Assembly (NCBI GenBank): GCA_013791935.1
Contig: VMSV01000219.1
Location: 1 to 41,711, forward strand
Length of the DNA stretch: 41,711 bases
Direction of reading: 5' to 3'
Source of the DNA: Desulfobacteraceae bacterium
GTDB taxonomy: Bacteria > Desulfobacterota > Desulfobacteria > Desulfobacterales > UBA5616
Shown: piece after piece, positions 9,873-20,750 of the stretch
How positions within the stretch are numbered: the stretch's first letter is position 1
Layout: each line of letters starts with the position of its first letter
Program-made: the position numbers and the translations under genes
The notes under the pieces: generated by a model
Told to the model about the DNA's origin: nothing
Database searches by the model: none
The model's input: the letters and a program-made list of their open reading frames with translations, nothing else

Positions 9873-9945
9873 AACCCCGCGTCCCCCAATAAGCTTTACG
9901 GTTAAATTGTGCCATTCAGGCAGTGTCTGGTTGTGCGCCAGCTAC

Positions 9946-10803
9946 TCATTTCTTATAAGGGCTAAATTCAGGATATAATTTTTCTGCGCATTCCGGGCAA
10001 ATTCCATGACTAAATTCTGCCTCAGAATGATCTTTTATATAAGATTCAATTTGATTCCAGTAGCCTTTGTCATCCCTTATTTTTTTACATGAAGCACATA
10101 TTGGCAATAAGCCACCTAAAAGTTTCACTTTGGTTAGCGCTTCATTTAGATTTTCAATGGTGTCTCCCATTTCTTTTAAAATGGGATTTGAAATTCTAAA
10201 AAACACGGTCATACCTATCGAGATTACCAAAATTCCGACCAATAAGATTACAGATATGGCCCTAATGAATGGTAAGCGAATCTCAGAAATATCAATTTTT
10301 GCCACAATTCCACAATCGAGTCCTGCCACATGCCCGTAAGCCGCCAGGACCTGATAGCCGGTATAATCCTTGCCCTTGACGGTTCCAGCCTGCCCCGCGA
10401 GAGCTAAAAGCATTGGTTCAGCTATACCAAGATTCGTTGAAATAGAATCCGGTGTAAAAATTTTATCTTGTTGATGACCAAAAATGAAATGAATTTTGTC
10501 GCCTTTTTTTTCAGCAATTAATATTTCACCCGTAGCGCTAAAGCTTTCGTAGCGTTCATGGGCATCAATAAGTTGGCTGTAGGTAGCCTTTTTAGCTCCA
10601 TTAGGATCTTGGCTATATAATTTTTTATTATACCGATAAATAGATTCCATCAAACGGGATTGGCTGGTTACTATTTCAGAAAGGCTCTTTCTTTTTTCGC
10701 GAACTGTGGCTTGGTAAAAAACACTGACCGCAGTGATCCCAATAATTGATGTTACAACGATCATTATTGATAATAACAAGAGAATTCTTTTGCGTAATTG
10801 CAT
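9946..10803 (-). CDS. Membrane sensor with a periplasmic cache-like domain and a C-terminal CASC/CPEC motif
   Basis: The protein has TM1 at about residues 6-26, an extracytoplasmic domain of about 155 residues resembling a single-cache sensor, TM2 (FIRAISVILLVGILVISIGMTVFF), a short coiled segment, and a C-terminal tail with PICASCKKIRDDKGYWNQIE and GICPECAEKLYPEF. That tail is common at the end of sensor kinases and response regulators in Desulfobacterota, and its CxxC pairs suggest a metal or redox site. No kinase, cyclase or receptor domain is present, so this is a sensor without a standard output. ATG 10803 is chosen because GGGGAGA precedes it by 6 bases; a start at 10830 would add nine residues without a better site. 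Confidence 0.75.
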   Translation of the reverse strand: MQLRKRILLLLSIMIVVTSIIGITAVSVFYQATVREKRKSLSEIVTSQSRLMESIYRYNKKLYSQDPNGAKKATYSQLIDAHERYESFSATGEILIAEKKGDKIHFIFGHQQDKIFTPDSISTNLGIAEPMLLALAGQAGTVKGKDYTGYQVLAAYGHVAGLDCGIVAKIDISEIRLPFIRAISVILLVGILVISIGMTVFFRISNPILKEMGDTIENLNEALTKVKLLGGLLPICASCKKIRDDKGYWNQIESYIKDHSEAEFSHGICPECAEKLYPEFSPYKK

Positions 10804-10940
10804 AGGTTCTCCCCTCTCCATCACAACCATCGGCTAACCTGCCGTGACAAGGATCTTTCCGCGTAAAGCCGCCGAGCTTCTCTCGGTCAGATTGAGCCGG
10901 TTGTTCCGTTATGGATCAATTAATCCAGTTTAAAACAGAC

Positions 10941-11000
10941 GTCCTTTAAGAAAAGGACTAATGGAACGTAAAAGGGCAGGTTTTTAGCCTGCCCTTTAAT
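10941..11000 (-). terminator. Tandem hairpins downstream of gyrB, likely intrinsic terminator
   Basis: The main hairpin has a perfect 10-bp stem (AAAGGGCAGG at 10971-10980, CCTGCCCTTT at 10988-10997) and a 7-base loop. On the minus strand it ends in a short T-run (CCCTTTTA), suited to stopping gyrB transcripts. A second hairpin (GTCCTTT/AAAGGAC, 10941-10958) follows. Together they insulate gyrB from the sensor gene. Confidence 0.75.
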
Positions 11001-11040
11001 AACAAAATCAATCCTACAAAAATCGGCATGAGCCCTATAT

Positions 11041-13440
<2,400 letters not shown>

Positions 13441-14562
13441 TTATATTCTCATCGGCATGATTACGCTTAAAAAGTTTTTGTCTTCTTCGCCTTCAATAAA
13501 ACAGGGTTTTTCTTCATTGATGATATTGATTTCTATATTCTCATCCTCGACGCTGTTTAGCGCATCCATGAAAAATTTCGGATTGAAGGCCACATGGACG
13601 TCATCGCCCTGATAGGTCATTGCCATTTCTTCCTTGGATTCCCCGATTTCCGGATTCGTGGATTCAATATGAAGATTGTTTTCTCCAAACTTAAAAATCA
13701 CCCCCTTATAGTCGTCCGTGGATAAAATGGACATTCGTTTCAGCATCATGAGGAATTTCTGCTTATCGAGCTTGATGATGTGCCCCTGTCCCTTGTGTTT
13801 TATGATTTCCCGGTATTTTGGAAACTCACCTTCCAGCAATCGAATGACAATGGTTTCCCGGTCTTTTTTGACCACCATGTAATTGTCTTTAAATCCGATT
13901 TGAAGGGTAATATCCGAGGTAAGAAATTTATTCAGTTCTGCCAGAGCTTTTTTGGGCACGATATGTGAGGTGCTTTCTGGCAGAAAGGCATCGGCTTCAT
14001 AAAAATAATCCGCCGTGGCCAGCCGGTTTCCGTCCGTGGCCACAATTCGAACAGCCTTCTCTCCATCCTGGTTGATGATATCAAATAAAGACCCCATGAT
14101 ATGAATTCTTTTTTCATCCCCTGCGGAGGCGATGTTGATGGTCTGATCAATCATTTTTCCTAATTTATCCGAGGGGATTGGAAAAAAATCCACTTTTTCA
14201 AACACGGGAAATAATGGAAAATCATCTGGATTCAAACCCACCAGATGGTATTCAATATTCGTATCGCTGATTTCAATCCAGTAGTTTTCAATTTCGTCCA
14301 GAAGAATGTCTTCACTGGGAAAGTCCCGAACAATTTCATAGAGTTTTTTGGCGTTCACGGCGATTTTTCCATCCACGGTAACCTCGGCGTCGTAATAGCC
14401 TTCCAGACCGGTTTCAAGGTCCGTGGCACTGATTTTTATTTCAGAGCCGATGCTTTCAATGATCACGCAGGAGGTGATGGTCAGGTTGCTCTTTCTTCCC
14501 GTGAGACCCTGAATACGAGATAAAACATTCTGAAGGATATTTTTGTTAATTTTGAATTTCAT
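13441..14562 (-). CDS. dnaN: DNA polymerase III beta subunit (sliding clamp)
   Basis: The 373-residue product matches the three-fold repeated clamp fold in length and in family sequences: MKFKINKNILQNVLSRIQGLTGRK at the N terminus, the central DGNRLATADY element and the C-terminal VIMPMRI, close to the MPMRL ending of most clamps. The clamp encircles DNA and tethers polymerase and repair enzymes. The start ATG at 14562 follows an AAGG site (TTAAGGTAAATATTATG). The gene reads directly into gyrB. The upstream 240 bp is AT-rich and has clustered DnaA-box-like 9-mers, so expression may be linked to replication initiation (inference). Confidence 0.97.
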   Translation of the reverse strand: MKFKINKNILQNVLSRIQGLTGRKSNLTITSCVIIESIGSEIKISATDLETGLEGYYDAEVTVDGKIAVNAKKLYEIVRDFPSEDILLDEIENYWIEISDTNIEYHLVGLNPDDFPLFPVFEKVDFFPIPSDKLGKMIDQTINIASAGDEKRIHIMGSLFDIINQDGEKAVRIVATDGNRLATADYFYEADAFLPESTSHIVPKKALAELNKFLTSDITLQIGFKDNYMVVKKDRETIVIRLLEGEFPKYREIIKHKGQGHIIKLDKQKFLMMLKRMSILSTDDYKGVIFKFGENNLHIESTNPEIGESKEEMAMTYQGDDVHVAFNPKFFMDALNSVEDENIEINIINEEKPCFIEGEEDKNFLSVIMPMRI

Positions 14563-14802
14563 AATATTTACCTTAATAAAAGCTTATATATTATTATGGA
14601 AGGCTTTTTTGTTGATAACTATTCTAATATCTTGTTTTTTAAAGGAGAAAAACCCAAAAGACATGTTCATAATTGAATGATAAAGGCGACCTGTTTGACA
14701 CGTTATCGACAACCTTTTTGATGTTGTTCATAACTATTAAACTATGAACAAAATATCAATACAAATAAGCCCTGTTTTGTTCATAACCTTTCGAGGTCCG
14801 GA
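14563..14802. other. Candidate chromosomal replication origin (clustered DnaA-box-like sites)
   Basis: The AT-rich gap upstream of dnaN contains three exact copies of TGTTCATAA (14664-14672, 14725-14733, 14778-14786), a related TGTTGATAA (14610-14618), and, in the opposite orientation, TTATCGACA (14703-14711) and CTATGAACA (14742-14750). Read as DnaA boxes these are TTATGAACA, TTATCAACA and TTATCGACA; the last two differ from TTATCCACA by one base, the first by two. An AT-rich run at about 14563-14600 could be the unwinding element. Position beside dnaN-gyrB supports an origin; dnaA itself is not in the window. DnaA-regulated transcription of dnaN is the alternative. Confidence 0.6.
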
Positions 14803-15327
14803 TCATGAACGAATCCATTTTCTAATTTCAGGAACAACGGACGATGCCCATTGCTCGGAAAGCCGAAGCCGGATAAATTGGTGAAAGAGGCCGTCCATGT
14901 ATTCAAACAATTTATTATAAAGAAAGGTTTTTTCCAAAATAAAGCCCTCGGTGTCTTCCGCTGTTTCGATGGAGCCGATTTCCGGGGTTTTGATATTTAA
15001 AAAATTGATATTTTCTCCTTTTAAGGCAAACTGCCATTTGTTTCCGCCGTCTTCGAAAATCAAGTGAAGCTCCATGACCCACGCCCCTTTGGAAAGAGCC
15101 AGCAACCCCTCATTGAAATCCGCATTTTCCCCTTTGATGGAAACGGATTCCAGTCGGTTGTTGTCCTGGTTTTCAAGGAGAATTTTATGTCCAAGGGCAA
15201 GGGTTCCCGTGGAATTTTCTGCAAGGCGTAATTTCTCCGGTTGATTTTCTACAGAAAACCAGAGCCATGTGAGAAATTCATACCCGAGAAATTTATAACG
15301 GTTGTATAAAATGGAAATATCAAGCAT
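14803..15327 (-). CDS. Conserved protein of unknown function, partner of an RdgC-like protein
   Basis: The 174-residue soluble product has no signal peptide or membrane segment. The N-terminal motif RYKFLGYEFLTWLWF is striking and suggests a conserved fold, followed by an alternating strand-rich middle and a helical C terminus (LYNKLFEYMDGLFHQFIRLRLSEQW). I do not recognise a catalytic motif. It starts at ATG 15327, 8 bp after the RdgC-like gene, so the two are cotranscribed, and its stop borders the candidate origin. The partnership and position suggest a role in DNA recombination or replication, but this is inference. Confidence 0.75.
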   Translation of the reverse strand: MLDISILYNRYKFLGYEFLTWLWFSVENQPEKLRLAENSTGTLALGHKILLENQDNNRLESVSIKGENADFNEGLLALSKGAWVMELHLIFEDGGNKWQFALKGENINFLNIKTPEIGSIETAEDTEGFILEKTFLYNKLFEYMDGLFHQFIRLRLSEQWASSVVPEIRKWIRS

Positions 15328-15335
15328 GGCGTATC

Positions 15336-15947
15336 CTAAAACAATTTAGAGGGTGCAAGTTTTGATAGAATGTCCCTTTGGGAATCCGTAAGACCACTTT
15401 GGGCATCCGCCAAGGTGAAAGGGATGATCCTTTGAAGGGGCAGATTGAAGCTTTTGAAAAAAAGCGTTTCCAATTCTTCATTGGCGGTTTTTAACGTGTT
15501 TAAAAAATAAAGGTCCGACGTTTCATGGCTCCAGATCATATCATAAATATTCGGGATGGCTGGAATTCTCAAGCTTAAGTCCTGGATTACCGTATCCTTC
15601 AGGGATTGCTTTTCATGCTTGGAAAGATATTCCCTTCCGGTATTTTTCAAATGTTCGGCCAGCATCTCCGTATATTGCTTTTTGATGATTTTCGGCGAAA
15701 TGGTGATTTTATCGATTCTTAAGGAAAAAACAAAAAAAGGACCGATAATGAAATCGGAGTTGGTGAAATCAGGTTTGTAATGGTTGTCGTAACACGTCCA
15801 TCCTGATATTTTTTCCGAAACCTCTTTTTCCATGTCCCGAAACATATTTTGCATCAGGCCGTTTCGAACCGTTTCAATCACCGGTTTTTGCAGCTCTCCC
15901 TTAACTTTATACCGTATGATGGATACGGCGCTTGAAAAAAGTCCCAT
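15336..15947 (-). CDS. RdgC-like recombination-associated protein
   Basis: The product (about 203 residues) opens with MGLFSSAVSIIRYKVKGE and contains VIETVRNGLMQN, a segment around SLRIDKITISPKIIKK, the helix TGREYLSKHEKQSLKDTVIQDLSLRIPAIPNIYDMIW, and NTLKTANEELETLFFKSFNLPLQRIIPFTLA. The order and pattern match the RdgC family, whose E. coli member (303 residues) forms a DNA-encircling ring and inhibits RecA; this one is shorter. ATG 15947 is preferred over the longer frame from 16013 because family similarity begins there and an AGGAA element lies about 8 bases upstream. It leads a two-gene unit ending at the candidate origin. Confidence 0.7.
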   Translation of the reverse strand: MGLFSSAVSIIRYKVKGELQKPVIETVRNGLMQNMFRDMEKEVSEKISGWTCYDNHYKPDFTNSDFIIGPFFVFSLRIDKITISPKIIKKQYTEMLAEHLKNTGREYLSKHEKQSLKDTVIQDLSLRIPAIPNIYDMIWSHETSDLYFLNTLKTANEELETLFFKSFNLPLQRIIPFTLADAQSGLTDSQRDILSKLAPSKLF

Positions 15948-16033
15948 TTCAAATTTCCTGATTGATAAAATTATTTTAGTCACCCTATTATATTTTTTTA
16001 TGACCGGGCACAACTAAAAAAAAAGAAACAAAC

Positions 16034-16062
16034 TTGACAGGATAAACAGGGTTCTCTATGGT
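16034..16062 (+). promoter_or_regulatory. Sigma-70-type promoter for map
   Basis: TTGACA (16034-16039) and TATGGT (16057-16062) are separated by 17 bp. The -35 is a perfect consensus and the -10 matches four of six. It would start transcription about 60 bp before the map start codon. Confidence 0.6.
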
Positions 16063-16128
16063 AAAAATCTTTTTCATTAGAATAAATATTGTTTTTTAAG
16101 CAGTTTAGGTATTAGATTGTTCAACCCC

Positions 16129-17013
16129 ATGAAAATCAAAATGCAAAAAATCGGAAGAAACGAGCCCTGCCCCTGCGGGAGTGGTAAAAAATTTAAAAAA
16201 TGTTGTTTTGATAAAGGCGACGACTTTTTTACAGACTATGAGGTTCTTTATAAAAACAAATTCAATATTCACCTGAAAACCGACCTCGAGATAGAACAAA
16301 TAAGACAATCCGGGAAAATCGCTGTCGAGCTCTTGAATCTGGCTGAAACCATCCTGAAGCCTGGAATGAAAACCGATGAAATCAATGGCATTTTACATGA
16401 ATATACCCTGGACAAAGGGGCGGTTCCAGCTCCTTTGAACTACAAGGGTTTTCCCAAAAGCGTCTGTATTTCAGTGAATGAGGAAATCTGCCACGGCATT
16501 CCCGGAAACCGCATCATAAAAGAAGGGGATATCGTCAATATTGATGTAACCCCCATCCTGAAAGGTTATTATGCAGACGCCAACAAAACCTATTTTGTCG
16601 GGGAGCCCGACGCCAAGGCCCGAAAGATCGTTTCCGTAGCAAAAACCTGTTTATTTAAAGGCATGGATGCCGTCAAACCGGGGAACACCTTAGGGGATAT
16701 CGGGTTTGCCATTCAGCAGCATGCGGAATCCCAAAAGTGTTCCGTAGTGAGAGAGTTTGTGGGCCATGGGATAGGGGTTTCCTTTCACGAGCCGCCCCAG
16801 GTTCCCCACTATGGAAAGAAGGGACAAGGATTAATGCTGGTTCCTCGAATGGTTTTTACCATTGAGCCCATGATCAATCTGGGCGAGAGATTTCTTCACG
16901 TCCTTGAAGATCGGTGGACAGCGGTTACCAATGACGGATCCCTTTCCGCACAATTTGAGCAGACCATTCTGGTCACCGATGAGGGATGTGAAAGTCTGAC
17001 CCCTTTTAGCTAA
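16129..17013 (+). CDS. map: Type I methionine aminopeptidase with N-terminal SEC-C zinc motif
   Basis: The enzyme removes the initiator methionine from new proteins in the cytoplasm. A SEC-C motif at the N terminus ([16 protein letters not shown]) binds zinc and may dock the enzyme to the ribosome, as proposed for such extended forms. The catalytic domain carries the five metal ligands: Asp in NIDVTP, Asp in YYADANKTY, His in [12 protein letters not shown], Glu in FTIEPM and Glu in [12 protein letters not shown] 16129 is the likely start; a TTG at 16117 and an ATG at 16141 are alternatives, and none has a good ribosome binding site. A sigma-70-type promoter precedes it, and trpB2 follows 46 bp downstream. 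Confidence 0.95.
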   Translation: MKIKMQKIGRNEPCPCGSGKKFKKCCFDKGDDFFTDYEVLYKNKFNIHLKTDLEIEQIRQSGKIAVELLNLAETILKPGMKTDEINGILHEYTLDKGAVPAPLNYKGFPKSVCISVNEEICHGIPGNRIIKEGDIVNIDVTPILKGYYADANKTYFVGEPDAKARKIVSVAKTCLFKGMDAVKPGNTLGDIGFAIQQHAESQKCSVVREFVGHGIGVSFHEPPQVPHYGKKGQGLMLVPRMVFTIEPMINLGERFLHVLEDRWTAVTNDGSLSAQFEQTILVTDEGCESLTPFS

Positions 17014-17059
17014 GGTTTGTCCATATAAATATCATACTAAATCCCATAAGGAGAAAGCC

Positions 17060-18436
17060 ATGAAGACCAAAAAAGTTTTCCTAACCGAAGATGAAATGCC
17101 CAGACAATGGTACAATGTGTTAGCTGACATTAAAATGAATCCGCCCCTGGGTCCTGATGGCAACCCCATAAGTCCGGACATGCTGGCGCCGGTTTTTCCC
17201 ATGAATCTCATTGAACAGGAAGTGAGCACCGAAAGATGGATTGACATTCCCCAAGAGGTTTTGGAGGTTTATAATATCTGGCGGCCGTCCCCCCTGGTGA
17301 GGGCTTATAACCTTGAAAGGGCCCTGGGAACTCCTGCCCGAATCTATTTTAAAAACGAAAGCGTCAGTCCTCCGGGAAGCCACAAACCCAATACCGCAGT
17401 TCCCCAAGTTTATTATAACAAGGTCTTTGGCATCAAGAAAATGACCACGGAAACCGGAGCCGGCCAATGGGGCAGCGCTCTTTCCTTTGCCTGCGCCCAG
17501 TTCGGTATGGAATGCAAGGTGTATATGGTTCGCATCAGCTTTGACCAGAAACCCTACCGAAAATCCATGATGCAGGCCTGGGGGGGAACCTGTGTGGCAA
17601 GCCCCAGCACCGAAACCAAGGCAGGCCGGGATATTCTGGAGAAATTTCCGGACACACCGGGAAGCCTGGGGATCGCCATCAGCGAGGCCATTGAAGCCGC
17701 CATCAGCGATGAAACCGGAAAAACCCGGTATTCCCTGGGAAGCGTATTAAACCACGTCATGCTCCACCAGACCATCATTGGCCTGGAAGCCAAAAAACAA
17801 TTGGCGAAAATCAATGAGTATCCGGATGTGATCATTGGCTGCGCCGGGGGCGGCAGCAATTTTGCCGGTTTGACCTTTCCCTTTGTTCTGGACAAAATCA
17901 ACGGCAGAAACATCGACATCTACCCGGTGGAACCCGAGGCCTGCCCGACGTTGACCCGAGCGCCTTTTGTTTATGACCATGGCGATACGGCACGGTATAC
18001 CCCCCTGCTTGCCATGCACAGCCTGGGTCACGCGTTCATGCCGCCCCCGGTTCATGCCGGGGGGCTGAGATATCACGGGATGGCACCAACGGTGAGCCAG
18101 TTGGCTTCAGAGGGGATCATTACCCCCAAGGCTGTAACCCAGGTTGATGCGTTCAAAGCGGGGATTCTGATGGCCAGATCGGAAGGGATCATTCCCGCCC
18201 CGGAAACAAACCATGCTCTGGCCTGTGTGGTTCAGGAAGCGTTAAAAGCCAAGGAAGAAGGCAAGGAAAAAGTCATTCTGTTTAATTTCAGCGGCCATGG
18301 ATTAATTGACCTGGGTTCCTACGATAAATATTTTTCAGGCTCTCTGCAGAATTATGAGTTGTCCGATTCAGACCTGCTTGAATCTGAAAAAATATTTGAA
18401 AGCTTCCCCAAGCCCCAGCTGCTGAAAAGCCGTTAG
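17060..18436 (+). CDS. Tryptophan synthase beta chain, TrpB2 type
   Basis: This PLP enzyme condenses indole with serine to give tryptophan. The 458-residue length and long N-terminal extension, with [17 protein letters not shown] and [15 protein letters not shown], mark it as TrpB2 rather than the approximately 400-residue TrpB1 that pairs with TrpA. The PLP lysine is Lys109 in GSHKPNTA; the catalytic Glu lies in TETGAGQWG and the phosphate loop is GCAGGGSNF. No trpA or other trp gene is nearby, which is usual for TrpB2, thought to act alone, perhaps salvaging indole. An AAGGAG site lies about 8 bases before ATG 17060. Confidence 0.93.
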   Translation: MKTKKVFLTEDEMPRQWYNVLADIKMNPPLGPDGNPISPDMLAPVFPMNLIEQEVSTERWIDIPQEVLEVYNIWRPSPLVRAYNLERALGTPARIYFKNESVSPPGSHKPNTAVPQVYYNKVFGIKKMTTETGAGQWGSALSFACAQFGMECKVYMVRISFDQKPYRKSMMQAWGGTCVASPSTETKAGRDILEKFPDTPGSLGIAISEAIEAAISDETGKTRYSLGSVLNHVMLHQTIIGLEAKKQLAKINEYPDVIIGCAGGGSNFAGLTFPFVLDKINGRNIDIYPVEPEACPTLTRAPFVYDHGDTARYTPLLAMHSLGHAFMPPPVHAGGLRYHGMAPTVSQLASEGIITPKAVTQVDAFKAGILMARSEGIIPAPETNHALACVVQEALKAKEEGKEKVILFNFSGHGLIDLGSYDKYFSGSLQNYELSDSDLLESEKIFESFPKPQLLKSR

Positions 18437-18517
18437 AATCAGCTCTTAGTCTGTTGAGGGGATAACATAACGCCCGGGCCCTGTTGCCATCGGAATTGGA
18501 TTGACCAGGGTCCGGTT

Positions 18518-18931
18518 TTAAAGATTTGAATGCATCCCACTCAAGGTTTCCTGAACCTGATGGTGGTTCATATAGCCGAGGTCCACAAGAATTTCTCCGA
18601 TGAGCATATGGTGCCCATCGTCAGCCTCTTGCTTCAATTGCCGGGACATGGCTTCCACAAGCTGATCAATGGAGATAAAACCCTTGGAAATGGCCGTGTC
18701 TCCAAAACGGGGTTCCACCGAAGACTCCATCACCTCCTGGATCTGCTCCTTATTCATGTATCCCAGATCCATGAGAATTTCACCAATGGGCCGGTGTTTT
18801 TTTTCAAGCACATTTTCCTTGATCTGAATGGTGAGGGCGTCAATGACTTGCGCTGTGGTGACAAAGCCTTTATTCAGGGATAATGCAGCAAACCGTTTTT
18901 TAATTTTAGCAAACAAAAAAAGTCTCCTCAT
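18518..18931 (-). CDS. Small protein with two GspE/PilB N-terminal-type repeats
   Basis: The product (about 137 residues) holds two related units, RPIGEILMDLGYMNKEQIQEVMES and LIGEILVDLGYMNHHQVQETLSG, each preceded by a helix beginning with a short GFV/GFI element (LNKGFVTTAQVIDAL, ISKGFISIDQLVEAM). This pattern matches the N-terminal domain of type II secretion and type IV pilus ATPases (GspE/PilB), known in some proteins to bind c-di-GMP or partner ATPases. No ATPase is attached. The start is uncertain: ATG 18931 lacks a ribosome binding site, while TTG 18916 has AGGAG seven bases upstream. It is divergent from the lipoprotein at 18957 across a 25-bp gap, too short for two ordinary separate promoters. 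Confidence 0.72.
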   Translation of the reverse strand: MRRLFLFAKIKKRFAALSLNKGFVTTAQVIDALTIQIKENVLEKKHRPIGEILMDLGYMNKEQIQEVMESSVEPRFGDTAISKGFISIDQLVEAMSRQLKQEADDGHHMLIGEILVDLGYMNHHQVQETLSGMHSNL

Positions 18932-18956
18932 GAAATCCGTGTGAAAAATTAGAAAA

Positions 18957-19634
18957 ATGAGATGTATTCGGAATATTTCAGGGGCATTGATAATACTATT
19001 AACTGTTTCCTGCAATCCTAATTATTCAAAACTCCTGCCTGCTCGGGAAAAACATAACGGCGATGAATGGGCCCTATCCTCAAGACTGGTCCAGGCCTTG
19101 GCTCTTGCGGAAAGCAAATACGGAGAACGGGACCTGTCCTGGACGATTCTGGGCCTGGAGTTTTACCAAAAAAAACACCCCCAAACCTGGTTTCCCGGAG
19201 TTTTTGAGGGTAGAAAACAGATCCTTATTCAACTGTCAAAAAACAGTGCAAACGATGAAAAAAGGGCTCTTTTTGAGATGGCCCATGAGGTGATTCATTG
19301 TCTGTCGCCCCGGGTCGGTTCGGATACGGCAAGCGTTCTGGAAGAGGGCCTGGCCGTGCATTTTTCCTTTGAATATTTACAGACAGCCGGGTTTTCAATC
19401 AAGCCGGACGAATACCTCAAGGATAAAAAATATAAGAAAGCCTATGATCATGTAACAAAACTCTATTCATCCAACCCTCACGCGGACGATGCAATAAAGG
19501 CTGCCAGGAAAAATGCAGGATCTTTTTCAAAGATTACCGCCCTTCATCTGAAAGAATTCTTTCCAGGGTTCGACCCCGCATTTTACGGTTTTCTGGCCGG
19601 AAATTTCAGCCGTTCCCAAATACCATCCTATTAG
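18957..19634 (+). CDS. Putative lipoprotein with an HEXXH metallopeptidase motif
   Basis: The 225-residue product has a short basic N terminus, a hydrophobic stretch and a lipobox-like LLTVSC (Cys19), so it is probably a lipoprotein. The core has MAHEVIHCLS (HEVIH at 110-114) followed by VLEEGLAVHFS, where Glu129 or Glu130 could be the third zinc ligand; this is the gluzincin arrangement. I cannot name a family or substrate. The active-site His and Glu are intact, so it should be catalytic if zinc is bound. It is divergently paired with the GspE-N-like protein and followed 110 bp later by the response regulator-cyclase. Confidence 0.75.
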   Translation: MRCIRNISGALIILLTVSCNPNYSKLLPAREKHNGDEWALSSRLVQALALAESKYGERDLSWTILGLEFYQKKHPQTWFPGVFEGRKQILIQLSKNSANDEKRALFEMAHEVIHCLSPRVGSDTASVLEEGLAVHFSFEYLQTAGFSIKPDEYLKDKKYKKAYDHVTKLYSSNPHADDAIKAARKNAGSFSKITALHLKEFFPGFDPAFYGFLAGNFSRSQIPSY

Positions 19635-19744
19635 CAAATCATTTTAAAATATAATTAATCTTGATTTTAATCCTTTAATGGTTCATAAAAACCATAAATA
19701 TTGTAAAATATTTCATGATTAATGATGTAATTCAAGGTGTAATA

Positions 19745-20737
19745 ATGAAGGGATTATTGATCATAGATGACGACGAGGGAGTCCGACGTTCCCTTCTGCG
19801 TGCGCTTAAAAAAGAGCCCTATGAAACCCATGTGAGCGCCTCGGGTGAAGAGGGGATTTCCTTTATCCAGAATAGCCCACAAAAAATTTCCACCGTGATA
19901 TCCGATTATAAAATGCCGGGACTGGATGGTCTGTCCACCCTTTTGTCCATTGGTGAGATCAACCCGTCCATCACCCGGATTATTCTCACCGGTTATGCCA
20001 CCATGGAGGCGGCCATCTCCGCCACCAATCAGAGAATCGATGGTTTTTTAACCAAACCTTTCGACAACCTGGAACTGAAGCTGAAAATTCACGAAATCGC
20101 CGTTAAAAAGCATCTCAAGCAGTTTGTATCCGAGCAGATCTATCACAAGATCGTCAGTAACTCGGGCTTTCTCAGCCCTTCCACCAGCGAGGTTTCCGTT
20201 CTGTTTTCCGATATTCGCAATTTCACCGAAATTGTCCAGAACGCCTCCCCGATTGAAATAGCAGACTTTCTCAACGACGACTATTTTACCCCCATGGGGG
20301 AAATCGCTTTTGAATTCAATGGAACAGTGGATAAACACATCGGGGATGCCATCATGGTGTTGTTCGGGAGTCCGGTTTCCTATGCCGATGATGCGGATCG
20401 GGCGGTCATGTCTGCCATCCGCATGCAGAAAGAGGCCGAAAGGATCAATGGGGTTTTAGCGAAGAGAAAGGGTTTTCATCTGTCCATCGGAATCGGCATC
20501 TCCACGGGAAAGGTTTTTTCCGGGATTCTGGGGTCCATGCGGAAAAAAGAATATACATCTGTGGGCATGCCGGTGAATATCGCCTCCCGGCTTCAAAATA
20601 TCGCGGAGCCGGGAGAAATTCTCATTTGCGAGCGGACCCACGAAAAACTGTCCCAGCCCTTTGACACCACAAAAATAGATCCGGTTTACGTGAAAGGTGT
20701 ATCCGAGCCCCTTTCCATCATTCAGGTGAATTACTGA
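19745..20737 (+). CDS. Response regulator with class III adenylate cyclase output
   Basis: A receiver domain (residues 1-120; acidic DDD at 8-10, phospho-acceptor Asp54 in SDYKMPG, Lys104 in TKPFD) is joined to a class III nucleotide cyclase domain (about 148-330). The metal-binding Asp156 (FSDIRNFTE) and Asp201 (HIGDAIM), the adenine-selecting Lys197 and Thr271, and the transition-state Asn278 and Arg282 are all present, so it should make cAMP in response to phosphorylation. The substrate assignment rests on those residues. ATG 19745 is preferred because the receiver begins there and AAGG lies about 8 bases upstream. No histidine kinase is adjacent, so its input is unknown. Confidence 0.93.
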   Translation: MKGLLIIDDDEGVRRSLLRALKKEPYETHVSASGEEGISFIQNSPQKISTVISDYKMPGLDGLSTLLSIGEINPSITRIILTGYATMEAAISATNQRIDGFLTKPFDNLELKLKIHEIAVKKHLKQFVSEQIYHKIVSNSGFLSPSTSEVSVLFSDIRNFTEIVQNASPIEIADFLNDDYFTPMGEIAFEFNGTVDKHIGDAIMVLFGSPVSYADDADRAVMSAIRMQKEAERINGVLAKRKGFHLSIGIGISTGKVFSGILGSMRKKEYTSVGMPVNIASRLQNIAEPGEILICERTHEKLSQPFDTTKIDPVYVKGVSEPLSIIQVNY

Positions 20738-20750
20738 TCAACTGTCCGGT

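Noticed and set aside
18465..18515. Possible bidirectional terminator (GGGCCCTG and CAGGGTCC) between trpB2 and the GspE-N-like gene
   Set aside because: The loop is more than 20 bases and no T-run follows on either side, so it is too weak to call.
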